This document shows positions 42,070-51,911 of a stretch of DNA of 54,687 bases, piece by piece. This DNA is from SIG701 sp045577175 (GTDB taxonomy: Bacteria > Bacillota > Clostridia > Oscillospirales > CAG-272), in the NCBI GenBank assembly GCA_045577175.1, contig JAZNHT010000005.1, forward strand, positions 1 through 54,687, given 5' to 3'. Positions within the stretch are counted from its first letter, which is position 1. The number at the start of each line of letters is the position of its first letter. A model generated the notes under the pieces. It was not told the DNA's origin. It did no database searches and saw nothing but the letters and a program-made list of their open reading frames with translations. The position numbers were made by a program, and so were the translations under genes.

Positions 42070-43575
42070 TCAGAAATACGTCCGATAAAATTCCTCGGCG
42101 GCGGCTTCATAGCGCGCGGCGCGCGCCCGTCCTGCCTCCCCTTCGTAATCCTTTAGATATTCATATGGATATTTTGATTCAAATATGCGCTCGATACGGC
42201 AGCTGCCGTCCTCAAACGGGGGAGAGACGAATTTCGTGACGGCGGACGCACCTGCGGCGAAAATGCTGTGGACTTCTTCCATCATATAAATATTATAAAG
42301 TCCCTCAGCACCCGGGAGCGCGTAGCCGACGTTTTCCAGATTGCCGACCGTGTTCTTCTGGCGGTACATGTAGTACGGCAGATACCCGGCCTCGGTAACC
42401 GCCTTCTGCGAATACAGAACGGACGCACCTGCGACAAGTCCCTCGCAGTCGTAGACAGAATCACTCTCCTGACGGATTTCGGCGGATTTTTTGACGGTGA
42501 ACGTATGCACCGTGATATTATCGGGGCGGAGCGCACAAATTCTGTCAACCGTAGAGACAAAGCTCTCCGTGCTCTCACCGGGCAATCCTGCGATCAGATC
42601 GACATTGATATGGCGGATTCCGACGGCACGGGCGGCATCGTATGCGGCAAAAAACTGCTCCGCCGTATGCTGTCTGCCGACGGAGGCAAGGATCACGTCG
42701 TTCAAGGTCTGCGGATTCACGCTTATACGCGTGACGCCGTAGAATTTTGCAATTCGGAGTTTTTCCGCAGTGATCGTATCGGGGCGACCGGCTTCCAATG
42801 TAAATTCCGCAAGTGCGGTTACGTCCGTTTCCGCCGCGACCGTTTCAAGAAGGAAGCGAAGCTGATCCTCGCTCAAAACTGTCGGCGTACCGCCGCCGAT
42901 ATACACCGTTGACACGGTCAGACCGCGGCGGCGCACCGTCTCAAAGACGGTACGGATATTCTCACGAAGTGCGATCAGGTACTCGGGAATCAGGGAGAGG
43001 AGCTTTTGGGATGTATAGGAAACAAACGAGCAGTACGCGCATCTTGTCGGGCAAAACGGGATTGCGATATACACGCTGCACTTGCGCACGAGATCGGGGG
43101 TAATAAGGCGATGCTCCGCCTCCGCAACGGATGCGGCAAGGCGTGCTTTTACGGGATCGGTGAGATAGTGCGCCGAGATCCACTTTGCCGCATCGTCGGT
43201 AGAATAGCCGTAGCGGAACATTTCCGAGGCAATTTTGGCAGGGCGCACACCGGTCAGGACGCCCCACGGCGGACGGATGCCTGTAAGCGCGGATGCGGCT
43301 TCAAAAAACGCGCATCCTGCGGCGATCTGCCGTGCACGGGCGGCATCGATTCCGTCGCCTGTATTGCATCTGCTTGATCTCGTCTCCGCTTTTCCGTCCA
43401 GAATCAGCGTAGCGGATGCGTCCGCACCCGTTTCATCCTCACGGACGGTGAAATGCGCTTCGGGAACGCCCTCTCCGTGCATCTCCCCCTCGGGGAATTT
43501 CACGCCGGGGAAGAAGATCATGCAGAGCGTCTGCGCATAATACGGCTTGAGATTGCCGTCAATTCTGAGAATCAT
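42070..43575 (-). CDS. hemZ: Coproporphyrinogen dehydrogenase-like radical SAM protein HemZ
   Basis: 501 residues. N-terminal ~165-residue domain with GVLTGVRPAKI, then a radical SAM core with CPTRCAYC (three cluster cysteines, about 174-181), YIGGGTPTVLS and NVDLIAGLPGE, and a HemN-like C-terminal part. Known HemZ proteins are oxygen-independent coproporphyrinogen III oxidase homologues; whether this one makes haem is uncertain, as no other haem gene is near. The RBS is CGAGGAAA. Confidence 0.9.
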   Translation of the reverse strand: MILRIDGNLKPYYAQTLCMIFFPGVKFPEGEMHGEGVPEAHFTVREDETGADASATLILDGKAETRSSRCNTGDGIDAARARQIAAGCAFFEAASALTGIRPPWGVLTGVRPAKIASEMFRYGYSTDDAAKWISAHYLTDPVKARLAASVAEAEHRLITPDLVRKCSVYIAIPFCPTRCAYCSFVSYTSQKLLSLIPEYLIALRENIRTVFETVRRRGLTVSTVYIGGGTPTVLSEDQLRFLLETVAAETDVTALAEFTLEAGRPDTITAEKLRIAKFYGVTRISVNPQTLNDVILASVGRQHTAEQFFAAYDAARAVGIRHINVDLIAGLPGESTESFVSTVDRICALRPDNITVHTFTVKKSAEIRQESDSVYDCEGLVAGASVLYSQKAVTEAGYLPYYMYRQKNTVGNLENVGYALPGAEGLYNIYMMEEVHSIFAAGASAVTKFVSPPFEDGSCRIERIFESKYPYEYLKDYEGEAGRARAARYEAAAEEFYRTYF

Positions 43576-43587
43576 AGTTTTCCTCGG

Positions 43588-44049
43588 TTATCCGTTTTTC
43601 GGTGCTTTCAGAACGGCGGAATCCATGGGGATCGTCACCGGTCCGTCATTCAGAAGCGCAACCTTCATATCCGCGCCGAACGTGCCGCGCGCTGTGGGCA
43701 CACTCCTTGCGATATAGTCACAGAAATACGTAAAGAGGCGCTTTGCCTCCTCGGGACGCTCGGAATTTATAAAATCCGGGCGGTTGCCGCGGCGGTAGGA
43801 TGCAAGCAGGGTGAAATTGGGCACGACGAGCACTTCTCCGCCAATATCGTTGACGGAGAGGTTCATCTTTCCGTTTTCATCCTCGAACACGCGCATCTTG
43901 GCGATTTTATCCGCAAGCAGCTCGGCATCCGTTTCGGTATCTCCCTTGGCAACGCCGAGCAAAATCATGAATCCCTGCCCGACAGATGCGGTTACTTCCC
44001 CGTCAATCGTGACGGATGCGTTCTTTACGCGCTGTAAAATAGCTATCAT
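43588..44049 (-). CDS. dtd: D-aminoacyl-tRNA deacylase
   Basis: 153 residues. Removes D-amino acids from mischarged tRNA. RVKNASVTIDGEV start, GFMILLGVAKGDT, KMRVFEDENGKMNLSV and NDGPVTIPMDS. The motif that is usually SQFTL reads PNFTL here, so the Ser-Gln pair is replaced. The ATG at 44049 has GGAGGAT; it lies 10 bp after rel, the same order (rel-dtd) as in Bacillus. Confidence 0.93.
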   Translation of the reverse strand: MIAILQRVKNASVTIDGEVTASVGQGFMILLGVAKGDTETDAELLADKIAKMRVFEDENGKMNLSVNDIGGEVLVVPNFTLLASYRRGNRPDFINSERPEEAKRLFTYFCDYIARSVPTARGTFGADMKVALLNDGPVTIPMDSAVLKAPKNG

Positions 44050-44059
44050 ACATCCTCCG

Positions 44060-46306
44060 TTATCCGATGGCGCGCGTGACGGAATCAATGTTGCGGATCG
44101 AACGCAGGCGCGCAAGGATTGAGTTGAAATGGTCTGTGTTTTTACATCCGACAGTCAGATGAATGAGGATGCCGGTTGCGGAGCGCTTCTGCGTATTGAT
44201 CGAAAGAAGCGATACCTTCATATCGGCAAGTGCGGTCGTGATCTCGGCAAGGAGCATAATATGATTTTCCGCTTCAATCACGATGCCGGACTCAAATACG
44301 GCACGGCTGTCCGCGTTCTCTGCGGTATCGTCCCAGCGAGCCTCTTTCCACCGACCGCGGTTTTCTTCGTTCTGCATCCCTGTGATGACGTTCGGACAGT
44401 CCTTTTTATGGACGGACACGCCGAAGCCCTTTGTGACAAATCCGATGACACTGTCACCCGGGAGGGGATTACAGCATTTCGCAAATTTGACGGCACATCC
44501 GTATTCGCCGTCGATGATGATGCCGCCCGTATGCGCCCGTCTGTGCGTAACGGTTTTGACCTGCTGTGCCTCTGTCGGAATCTGCGGCTCGGTTTCGGCA
44601 AGATGCTTGACGTATTTATCAAACTCATCGCGCAGCTTCGGCAGGATTTTGCTCACGGAAAGTCCGCCGTAGCCGATGGCGTTATACAGATCGTCGAGCT
44701 CCTGCATACCGACGCGGCGTGATGCGGCAAGCGCGATTTCCGCCTTCTGCGAATCGGTCAGCTGTCTGCCGAAGCGCGTGATCTCACGCATAATATCAGC
44801 CTTACCGACGACGATGTTCTCGGCGCGCTTCTCCTTTTTGAACCACTGGCGGATCTTACTGCGCGCCTCACTTGTCCGCACGATGCCGAGCCAGTCGCGG
44901 CTCGGTCCCTTGGAAGAAGCGGAGGTGAGAATCTCCACAATATCGCCCGTCTGCGGCACACGGTCGATCGGTGTAATCATACCGTTGACCTTGGCGCCGA
45001 CCATTTTATTTCCGACACCGGAATGGATCGCATAAGCAAAATCGATCAGCGTCGAGCCTTGCGGCATGGAGATAACGTCGCCCTTCGGCGTAAACACAAA
45101 CGTCTCATCATGGAACAGGTCGATTTTGAGCGCGTGCATAAACTCGTCGGGATCGGCGGCACTGTTCTCCGTATCGATCAATTTCGAAATCCACGAGAGC
45201 TTCTGGTCGATCTCAGCCTTGCTGTCCTGCCCCGTTTTGTATTTCCAATGGGCGGCGATACCGTACTCAGCGATATGGTGCATATCCCATGTGCGGATCT
45301 GCACCTCAAACGGCACGCCTGCACGTCCGATAACCGTCGTATGGAGCGACTGATACATATTCGGCTTCGGCGTAGAGATGTAATCCTTAAATCTGCCGGG
45401 GACGCTCTTGTACAGCTCATGGATAACACCGAGCGCGGTGTAGCACTCCAGCTCCGTATCGACGATAATGCGGAGGGCGTAGAAATCGTAAACCTCGTCA
45501 AACGTCTTGTTGTGGTTGAACATTTTGCGGTATATGCTGTATACCGATTTGACGCGGTACTCAAGCGTAAAATGGATATTGTATTCCGCGAGCTTTTCCC
45601 CGATATACGAACGGACATTTTCCAAAAAATCGCGTGTCTGCCCGTACTTCTCCGCAATATTCGTATTGACCTCCTCATAACCGATCGGGTCGAGATACTG
45701 GAGTGCGAGATTCTCAAGCTCATGCTTCATCATCTGCATACCGAGGCGGTGTGCCAGCGGCGCATAGACGTTCATCGTCTCAAGCGCGGTGGTGCGCTGC
45801 TTTGCCTCGCGCTTGGCGGCGAGCGTGCGCATGTTATGGAGTCGGTCACAGAGCTTGATGAAGATGACGCGTATATCCTTGGACATGGCGAGAAGCATTT
45901 TGCGGATATTCTCCATGTGCGCTTCTTCTTTATCCTCGATATTGATGTTTTCCATCTTCGTAAGTCCGTCAACCAGCATGGCGACCTCCTCACCGAAGTA
46001 GGATCGGATCAGACCGAGATTCGTTTTATCGGGGCAGTCCTCGACCGTATCGTGCAAAAAGCCCGCACAGACAGAATCCGTATCCAGTCCGAGAGACGCT
46101 ACGATCTCCGCTACCGCGATCGGATGACAAATATACGGGTCACCGCTGTTGCGGAATTGCCCTTCATGCAGTTTTTCAGCGTACAGATACGCTCGCTTGA
46201 TCTTATCGAGATCGTAATTCTTTCCGCTGCTCTGCAAAGTTTCAAGCAAAGATTCAATTCTCGATACATCCGCGCAGTCATCTGCGACAGGTCTGATCTC
46301 CGACAT
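44060..46306 (-). CDS. rel: Bifunctional (p)ppGpp synthetase/hydrolase (RelA/SpoT, Rel)
   Basis: 748 residues with the whole long-RSH layout: HD hydrolase (H61, HDTVED at 85-90), synthetase (YRVKSVYSIYRKM, YDFYALRIIVD, about 240-350), TGS (about 400-460, VFTPKGDVISMPQGSTLIDFA region), helical/zinc-finger part with CAVKFAKCCNPLPGD, and ACT (about 675-748). Both catalytic halves keep their key residues, so it can make and degrade the alarmone. The ATG at 46306 has AAAGGAAG. Located between recJ and dtd. Confidence 0.97.
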   Translation of the reverse strand: MSEIRPVADDCADVSRIESLLETLQSSGKNYDLDKIKRAYLYAEKLHEGQFRNSGDPYICHPIAVAEIVASLGLDTDSVCAGFLHDTVEDCPDKTNLGLIRSYFGEEVAMLVDGLTKMENINIEDKEEAHMENIRKMLLAMSKDIRVIFIKLCDRLHNMRTLAAKREAKQRTTALETMNVYAPLAHRLGMQMMKHELENLALQYLDPIGYEEVNTNIAEKYGQTRDFLENVRSYIGEKLAEYNIHFTLEYRVKSVYSIYRKMFNHNKTFDEVYDFYALRIIVDTELECYTALGVIHELYKSVPGRFKDYISTPKPNMYQSLHTTVIGRAGVPFEVQIRTWDMHHIAEYGIAAHWKYKTGQDSKAEIDQKLSWISKLIDTENSAADPDEFMHALKIDLFHDETFVFTPKGDVISMPQGSTLIDFAYAIHSGVGNKMVGAKVNGMITPIDRVPQTGDIVEILTSASSKGPSRDWLGIVRTSEARSKIRQWFKKEKRAENIVVGKADIMREITRFGRQLTDSQKAEIALAASRRVGMQELDDLYNAIGYGGLSVSKILPKLRDEFDKYVKHLAETEPQIPTEAQQVKTVTHRRAHTGGIIIDGEYGCAVKFAKCCNPLPGDSVIGFVTKGFGVSVHKKDCPNVITGMQNEENRGRWKEARWDDTAENADSRAVFESGIVIEAENHIMLLAEITTALADMKVSLLSINTQKRSATGILIHLTVGCKNTDHFNSILARLRSIRNIDSVTRAIG

Positions 46307-46328
46307 AACATCACTTCCTTTTGCGAAA

Positions 46329-48554
46329 TCAGAGGGGCGTTTGCTCCCCTGCGGCCTCCTGCAATGATTGCAGGAGTGACGATTTATCAAGGCTCGTTTT
46401 GCCTTGCAGATACACGTATCGGAACGTGTAGATTTCCCTTACGGGATCGTTTTCCTTCACCTCAAGCAGATTGAGCTCGGAAAAGGCGCGCAGGATGCAT
46501 TTCAGCTTCCCGTACGAAATATCATGCCCCAAAGAACGAAGCAGATGCGACAGCGCACGGATGCTGAACACCTCGTGTCCAAGGTGAAGCTCATGCTTCA
46601 GCGTGTTATAGACAATACCGCACTCGCTGCGGTTTGGCAGCACGGCGGCGGCATCCGCCTGCGTGGGAGTCTCGCCGAGAGCCAGCGCATTACACACACG
46701 GTTGTAAATCCCGTGCGCAGTTTCCTCCGCCTGTGCGACTGACTCGGTAAGCCTGAACTCCTTTACAATCATCTGGAGGCTCTTTCTTCCTTGAAATTCG
46801 TTTACGTCCAAGGTGTAGAGCACGTCGATCCGGTCACCGGGATACACATCAATATCGGCGAGACCGTGGCGGAAATACATCGCGGTAAATTCCTTATCCC
46901 CCACTGTGAGTTTCATGCGCAGATGCTTCCCTGCACCGACCGCGGCAACGTCTGCGACCGTCATATCATACGTCAGAAAAAGCGGCACCGGATTGGACAC
47001 GCCGTAAGGCTCAAGCTCATAAAGCTCCTCCGCCTGCCGCATCGTGAGATCGGCACCCGTAAGCTCGCACTCAATATCTACCGTTTGCACGGGCACGCCG
47101 TCGGTAAAATGGGTGCGTGCATACCCGTTGAGCCGTTCTTTGAACAGAGGGAGATTCTCACGGCGGACGGTAAGTCCTGCGGCAAGCTCGTGTCCGCCGA
47201 ATTTGACAAGAAGATCGGAGCAGGCGGCAAGCGCATCGACAAGGTTCATGCCCTTGATGCTCCGTCCGGAGCCTTTACCTGCATCGTCCGGCTTTGGATC
47301 GCCGTCCTCACCCTTATCAAAGGAAACCAGAATGGACGGACATCCGTATTTGTCCGTAATCCGGGAGGCAACAATTCCTATGATGCCGTGATGCCAATGC
47401 TCATCGGCAAGGACGATGACGGGATCTTTTTCAAAATCATGCTCGGCATCAATGCGTGCGTATGCAACGTCAACGATTTTATTTTCCTCGTTCTGCCGTT
47501 CGCGGTTGATGTCGCAGAGCTTATGCGCAAGATAGTTTGCTTTTTCGGGATCGCTCTCCATAAAAAGCTCGACCGCAGCAGATGCATCACGGAGTCTGCC
47601 TGCGGCATTGATACGCGGCGCGATGGTAAAGCCGATCAGCGAGGAGGAAACGCGGCGCGGCTGCTTCGATTTGCCCTCGTTTGCGGTGGCATCCAGAAGC
47701 GCACGCACGCCCTCACGGGGAGATCGCTCGATCAGCTGAAGTCCCAGCGCAACGATCAGGCGGTTTTCGTCCCGTATGGGCATTACGTCGGCAACCGTAC
47801 CGATCGCAACGAGATCCGCAAACTGCATACCGATCGTTCGGACGCACGAAGCCATGGATTTTTCGGGATCGCGGCACGCTTCCAGTGCGCACAGGAGCTT
47901 GAAAACCACGCCGACACCGGCGAGCTCCTTGAACGGATATGTATCATCCGGGCGGTGCGGATTGACAACGGCATCCGCCTCGGGGATTTCTCCGTGACAT
48001 TCGTGGTGATCCGTGATGACAAGCGCCATGCCGAGATCCTTCGCAACACGTGCCTCCGCCTGTGCGGTGATACCCGTATCAACTGTGATAATCAGTCCGA
48101 TACCGTCCTCGAAAAGTTTACGGACAGCGTTTTCGGACATGCCGTAGCCCTCACCGATACGGGACGGGATATAATACGTAACATCCGCACCAAGGGAGCG
48201 CAGGTAGAGCTGCAAACAGCAAACGGATGTAACGCCGTCCACGTCGTAGTCACCGAACACGGCGACTTTCTTTTCGTCCTCCACGGCGGCGAGAATCGTC
48301 TCCGCCGCTTTGCGCATATCCGTCATGGCGAACGGATCGTGGAACATCTCCTCCGCCTTCGCCAAAAACATACGCGCGTCCTCGGGCGTGGTACATCCGC
48401 GATTTATGAGAAGCTGCGCGGTCGGGCGCGTAATCATCAGTGCGTCCGCGATCTCGCAGACAGCGGGATTTTCGTGAATCGAGGCGGCATCCGCTTGCAG
48501 CGCCCACTCCTTGAGCGCACTTCTCTTAGCCTTTTTCTGCATATGTGTATTCAT
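46329..48554 (-). CDS. recJ: Single-stranded-DNA-specific exonuclease RecJ
   Basis: 741 residues. DHH phosphoesterase core with VFGDYDVDGVTS (D102, D104, D106) and TDHHE (D181, H182, H183), then DHHA1 (GRSIKGMNLVDAL, FGGHELAAGLTV), an OB-fold and a C-terminal domain. A 5'-3' exonuclease of recombination and repair. ATG overlaps the rseC stop (ATGA); a second ATG four codons on is possible. It has no degenerate motif. Confidence 0.96.
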   Translation of the reverse strand: MNTHMQKKAKRSALKEWALQADAASIHENPAVCEIADALMITRPTAQLLINRGCTTPEDARMFLAKAEEMFHDPFAMTDMRKAAETILAAVEDEKKVAVFGDYDVDGVTSVCCLQLYLRSLGADVTYYIPSRIGEGYGMSENAVRKLFEDGIGLIITVDTGITAQAEARVAKDLGMALVITDHHECHGEIPEADAVVNPHRPDDTYPFKELAGVGVVFKLLCALEACRDPEKSMASCVRTIGMQFADLVAIGTVADVMPIRDENRLIVALGLQLIERSPREGVRALLDATANEGKSKQPRRVSSSLIGFTIAPRINAAGRLRDASAAVELFMESDPEKANYLAHKLCDINRERQNEENKIVDVAYARIDAEHDFEKDPVIVLADEHWHHGIIGIVASRITDKYGCPSILVSFDKGEDGDPKPDDAGKGSGRSIKGMNLVDALAACSDLLVKFGGHELAAGLTVRRENLPLFKERLNGYARTHFTDGVPVQTVDIECELTGADLTMRQAEELYELEPYGVSNPVPLFLTYDMTVADVAAVGAGKHLRMKLTVGDKEFTAMYFRHGLADIDVYPGDRIDVLYTLDVNEFQGRKSLQMIVKEFRLTESVAQAEETAHGIYNRVCNALALGETPTQADAAAVLPNRSECGIVYNTLKHELHLGHEVFSIRALSHLLRSLGHDISYGKLKCILRAFSELNLLEVKENDPVREIYTFRYVYLQGKTSLDKSSLLQSLQEAAGEQTPL

Positions 48555-49009
48555 TCCGTTTCTTCATGTTCGTGCCGAAACACAGAGACGATCCGTATAT
48601 CCGGCAGTTTTTTTCTTTTCGCCCGATCGATGAAAAAAGCAGGGAGAAAAGAGAGAACAAAGCCGACCAAGGCGGCAATCCAAGCGGCACCGTCACTTGC
48701 AAAAATGCGTAACGCGATCAGGTAAAACGCGAGTGCGCCGACGATCGGCAAAAGGAAAACGAGCGCGGCATACGAAAGAACGGCGTTCGTTTCCGTTTCG
48801 ATCTCGACATCATCGCCGACGGCGGCGGACAAAGGATTTTGCGCGTCCACGATCATCTCCCGTGCCGTGCCGAGCATGACACTGCACGCACACGCTTTTC
48901 CGTCGGAGCGATTTTCGCATCCCTCGCACATAGCCGAGCGCAAAACGCGAACACGGGCGATCTCGCCGCCCTCACCCACAAGCTCTATGACAGTCGCCTT
49001 CTGGCGCAT
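48551..49009 (-). CDS. SoxR-reducing-system RseC family protein
   Basis: 152 residues. Four N-terminal cysteines in a CEGC...CAC pattern (C28, C31, C40, C42), then two membrane segments (about 77-101 and 108-127) and a short charged tail. This matches RseC/MucC. In Clostridia such proteins often accompany rnf genes, but none is here; the role may be redox related. The RBS is GGGAGG. It sits 2 bp after the FAD dehydrogenase gene and overlaps recJ. Confidence 0.85.
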   Translation of the reverse strand: MRQKATVIELVGEGGEIARVRVLRSAMCEGCENRSDGKACACSVMLGTAREMIVDAQNPLSAAVGDDVEIETETNAVLSYAALVFLLPIVGALAFYLIALRIFASDGAAWIAALVGFVLSFLPAFFIDRAKRKKLPDIRIVSVFRHEHEETE

Positions 49010-49011
49010 AC

Positions 49012-50628
49012 TTATGCCTCCCTGCCTGGTCGTTTGTATCGTGTAAGAATCGCCTGCGCGACACGGATTCCGTCCACCGCCGCGCTGACGATGCCACCTG
49101 CGTAGCCTGCGCCCTCACCGCACGGATAGATGCGGTCATAGCCGAGCGCGAGGCACGTATCCTCACCGCGGAGAATACGGACAGGTGCCGACGTGCGCGT
49201 TTCGATGCCTGTCATGGGCACATCCGCGGCGTCAAAGCCGCGAATCTTCCGTCCGAAATTCACAAATCCCATCTCCAGCATGGAGGTAACGAACGGCGGC
49301 AGAATCTCGCGAAAATCACACATCGCGACGTCACCGCCGCGATAGGTGGGAAGAATCCGCTTCGGCTCACTTCCCTTTTTGCCGGTCAGAAAATCACCGA
49401 TCGTCTGGCACGGTGCGGCATACGTTCTTCCGCCGGCTTCAAAAGCCGCACGTTCGAGGTGTCTTTGAAACGCAATCGCATCCGTCGGCGTGGCACCGTA
49501 ATCGGACGGGTGAACGGACACGGCGATCGCAGCGTTGGCATTTCGCCCGTCACGGGCACGAAAGCTCATACCGTTTGTGACAACACCGCCCTCTTCGGAT
49601 GCGGCGGCAACGACCTCGCCGCCGGGACACATACAGAACGAGTACACACCCCGATCGCCGCTTCGTGCGGACAGCGCATATTCAGCGTGCGGCAAGCCGT
49701 ATTTCTCGGCACTCGCGCCATACATGGCGAAATCAATATCCTTTTGCAGATGCTCGACGCGCACGCCGACGGAGAACGGCTTCGCCTCAATGGAAAAGCC
49801 TGCGGAAAGCATCTCGGCATACAGATCACGCGCACTGTGACCGCACGCGATAATCAGCGTACTGAAAGGAATCTTTTCCTCCCCGACATACAGCGAATCG
49901 GCGGAAATACGCTCAGCCCGAGCGTGATAGCGAATCTCACCGCCGAGTGCGCGGATGCGCTCATCTGTACGGCGAACGACGTCACGCAGGATGTCGGTGC
50001 CGATATGCGGCTTCGCACGCCACAGAATATCCTCCGGTGCGCCGAGGCGCACGAGCTGCTCGAGCACGTAGGTAATGCGGCTGTCGTTTATACGCGTGGT
50101 CAGTTTTCCGTCGGAAAACGTACCTGCACCGCCTGCTCCAAACTGGATATTCGTTTGCGGATCAAAGCTGCCGCCCTTTGAAAACGCTTCGACAGCGGCA
50201 ATCCGTTCGTCAACAGATCCGCCGCGCTCCAAAACGAGCGGTGCAAATCCGCACTCCGCCAAAACGAGTGCGGCAAACATCCCCGCAGGTCCGAAGCCTA
50301 TGATAACCGGTCGCCCCTCCATCAGTTTGTCGCCGCACGGAAGTGTAAGCGGCTCATACGCATACCGCTTGATCCCGAGCGCGAGCAGTGCGGCATCATC
50401 CGCTGCGGTTATACTTTCCGCCTCGGCATAGACAGAGCACACGAACGATATATTCGGTTTCCTTCGTGCATCGATCGATTTACGGTGTATCTCAAGCCGG
50501 ACAGGTTTCGAAAAGGCTCCCGATTTTTTGAGAATACGGAGTGCCGCATCGAGCACGGCGCGATCCGATGCAGACGCCGGAACGCGGATGTTTTCGATCA
50601 GGAGTCGGTGGATTGTTTCTCTGTTCAA
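49012..50628 (-). CDS. Uncharacterised FAD-dependent dehydrogenase (COG2509 type)
   Basis: 538 residues. An N-terminal ~105-residue domain (ENIRVPASASD, RKPNISFVCSVYAE) precedes the FAD domain with IIGFGPAGMFAAL and FGAGGAGTFSDGKLTTR. C-terminal PCGEGAGYAGGIVSAAVDGIR closes the flavin site (split here as GEGAGYAGGI). The SFCMCPGGEVV motif holds two cysteines typical of this family. The substrate is unknown. The TTG at 50628 overlaps the cdaR stop by 4 bp and has AGGTGAG upstream. Confidence 0.88.
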   Translation of the reverse strand: MNRETIHRLLIENIRVPASASDRAVLDAALRILKKSGAFSKPVRLEIHRKSIDARRKPNISFVCSVYAEAESITAADDAALLALGIKRYAYEPLTLPCGDKLMEGRPVIIGFGPAGMFAALVLAECGFAPLVLERGGSVDERIAAVEAFSKGGSFDPQTNIQFGAGGAGTFSDGKLTTRINDSRITYVLEQLVRLGAPEDILWRAKPHIGTDILRDVVRRTDERIRALGGEIRYHARAERISADSLYVGEEKIPFSTLIIACGHSARDLYAEMLSAGFSIEAKPFSVGVRVEHLQKDIDFAMYGASAEKYGLPHAEYALSARSGDRGVYSFCMCPGGEVVAAASEEGGVVTNGMSFRARDGRNANAAIAVSVHPSDYGATPTDAIAFQRHLERAAFEAGGRTYAAPCQTIGDFLTGKKGSEPKRILPTYRGGDVAMCDFREILPPFVTSMLEMGFVNFGRKIRGFDAADVPMTGIETRTSAPVRILRGEDTCLALGYDRIYPCGEGAGYAGGIVSAAVDGIRVAQAILTRYKRPGREA

Positions 50629-51911
50629 TTCAGTCTCACCTTCACTACGAAATTATCCTCATCCGTATCGGGGTCATCCACCTCGTATACGTTCACATCG
50701 TACCCGGAATCAATCACTATGGTGGGAGTCTTCTCCACAACGCCGGAAAACTCAGCCGGATAGCCGCTCAAATCCACAATTGCGGTGAAATCCGTAGATT
50801 TCAGAAGGGCGAGATCCGCAAGTGTGCCGCGGACGTTTACTTTGATGACATCGTTGAGTATCTCATAATCCACACCGGAAACGCCGCGAATGTCTATATC
50901 CGTAACATAAAACGTCGCTGTATGGATGCCGATATGCGAGACGCTGAGCATCACATATTCCACATCATCCACAGACGTAATTCCATCCTCGAGAGACAGG
51001 CGGATTTTTTGGGAAAAATCCGCGGCTATCTTCTTTTCATCCAAGGTTGTAATCACAAATTCCGTCATACTGTCCAGTACAGCGGGATCGCCGCGCAAAG
51101 TTATCTCGGCAGGCTCTGCCGTGACGCGCACATTTGTCTCATTGAAGTATCCGTATTTGTAAGCGACAACGATCGGCAGCTTCTTCGTAGTATATACGGG
51201 AATATCAACCGTAACATCCGTCCTCGCAAGACGAAGATACGGATTGTCGATCTGTGCGCCGTTTTTGCCGACAAGAGAAAGCGGTCCCGATGCAGTCATC
51301 GACGCATTTACATTGCCGAGAGAAAGGCTGATTTCAGCGTAACTGATTTCATCGAGCGCAGATTTCGGTCCGGTAACAACCACCGTTTCATATCTGGGCT
51401 TCGGCTCACCGACCTCAAGATGACTGCCGATCATCATCGAGGTGATGTTTGCACGGATTTCGATGACGGCACTGGATTTTTCATCAACGTACACCTGAAT
51501 CGCGTTTTGTGACGTGGAATCAAGTGACAATCCCGCAGGCAGGTGCACATTGATCGGCACCGAATGCATACCGGCTGATGTGATTTCGGAAAGATCCGCC
51601 GTGACGGAAAAATCCTCGGAGTTCAGCTTATTGATTACGCTTTTTTTACCGATAACCGTTATATCGACAGTTGCACCGTATCCGCTGTATACGGAAAGAC
51701 CGCTTGTGTCATCCAAAATCTGCGTGCTCGTTAAAGTGACGTCCACGGAATGAAACGTTTCGCGGTATTCGGGGCTGTCAACCTGCATGACATAAAACCA
51801 GATAACAAACGCAATGACAAGGCAAAGAATCTTAGGCAGCCAGTCTCCGCCCGAGCGTACAGCAGACTGCTCCTCCGCATCAAGAACCGTTGCGGTCTGT
51901 TTTGTTTTCAT
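50625..51911 (-). CDS. cdaR: YbbR-like regulator of diadenylate cyclase (CdaR)
   Basis: 428 residues. One N-terminal membrane segment (about 26-43, PKILCLVIAFVIWFYVM) and about four YbbR repeats outside the cell. In Bacillus and Listeria CdaR binds CdaA and tunes c-di-AMP production. ATG overlaps the cdaA stop by 4 bp, so the two are made together. Confidence 0.93.
   Translation of the reverse strand: MKTKQTATVLDAEEQSAVRSGGDWLPKILCLVIAFVIWFYVMQVDSPEYRETFHSVDVTLTSTQILDDTSGLSVYSGYGATVDITVIGKKSVINKLNSEDFSVTADLSEITSAGMHSVPINVHLPAGLSLDSTSQNAIQVYVDEKSSAVIEIRANITSMMIGSHLEVGEPKPRYETVVVTGPKSALDEISYAEISLSLGNVNASMTASGPLSLVGKNGAQIDNPYLRLARTDVTVDIPVYTTKKLPIVVAYKYGYFNETNVRVTAEPAEITLRGDPAVLDSMTEFVITTLDEKKIAADFSQKIRLSLEDGITSVDDVEYVMLSVSHIGIHTATFYVTDIDIRGVSGVDYEILNDVIKVNVRGTLADLALLKSTDFTAIVDLSGYPAEFSGVVEKTPTIVIDSGYDVNVYEVDDPDTDEDNFVVKVRLN

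Noticed and set aside
46791..48725. 644-codon plus-strand open frame opposite recJ
   Set aside because: RecJ motifs are intact on the minus strand; the antisense frame has no family features.
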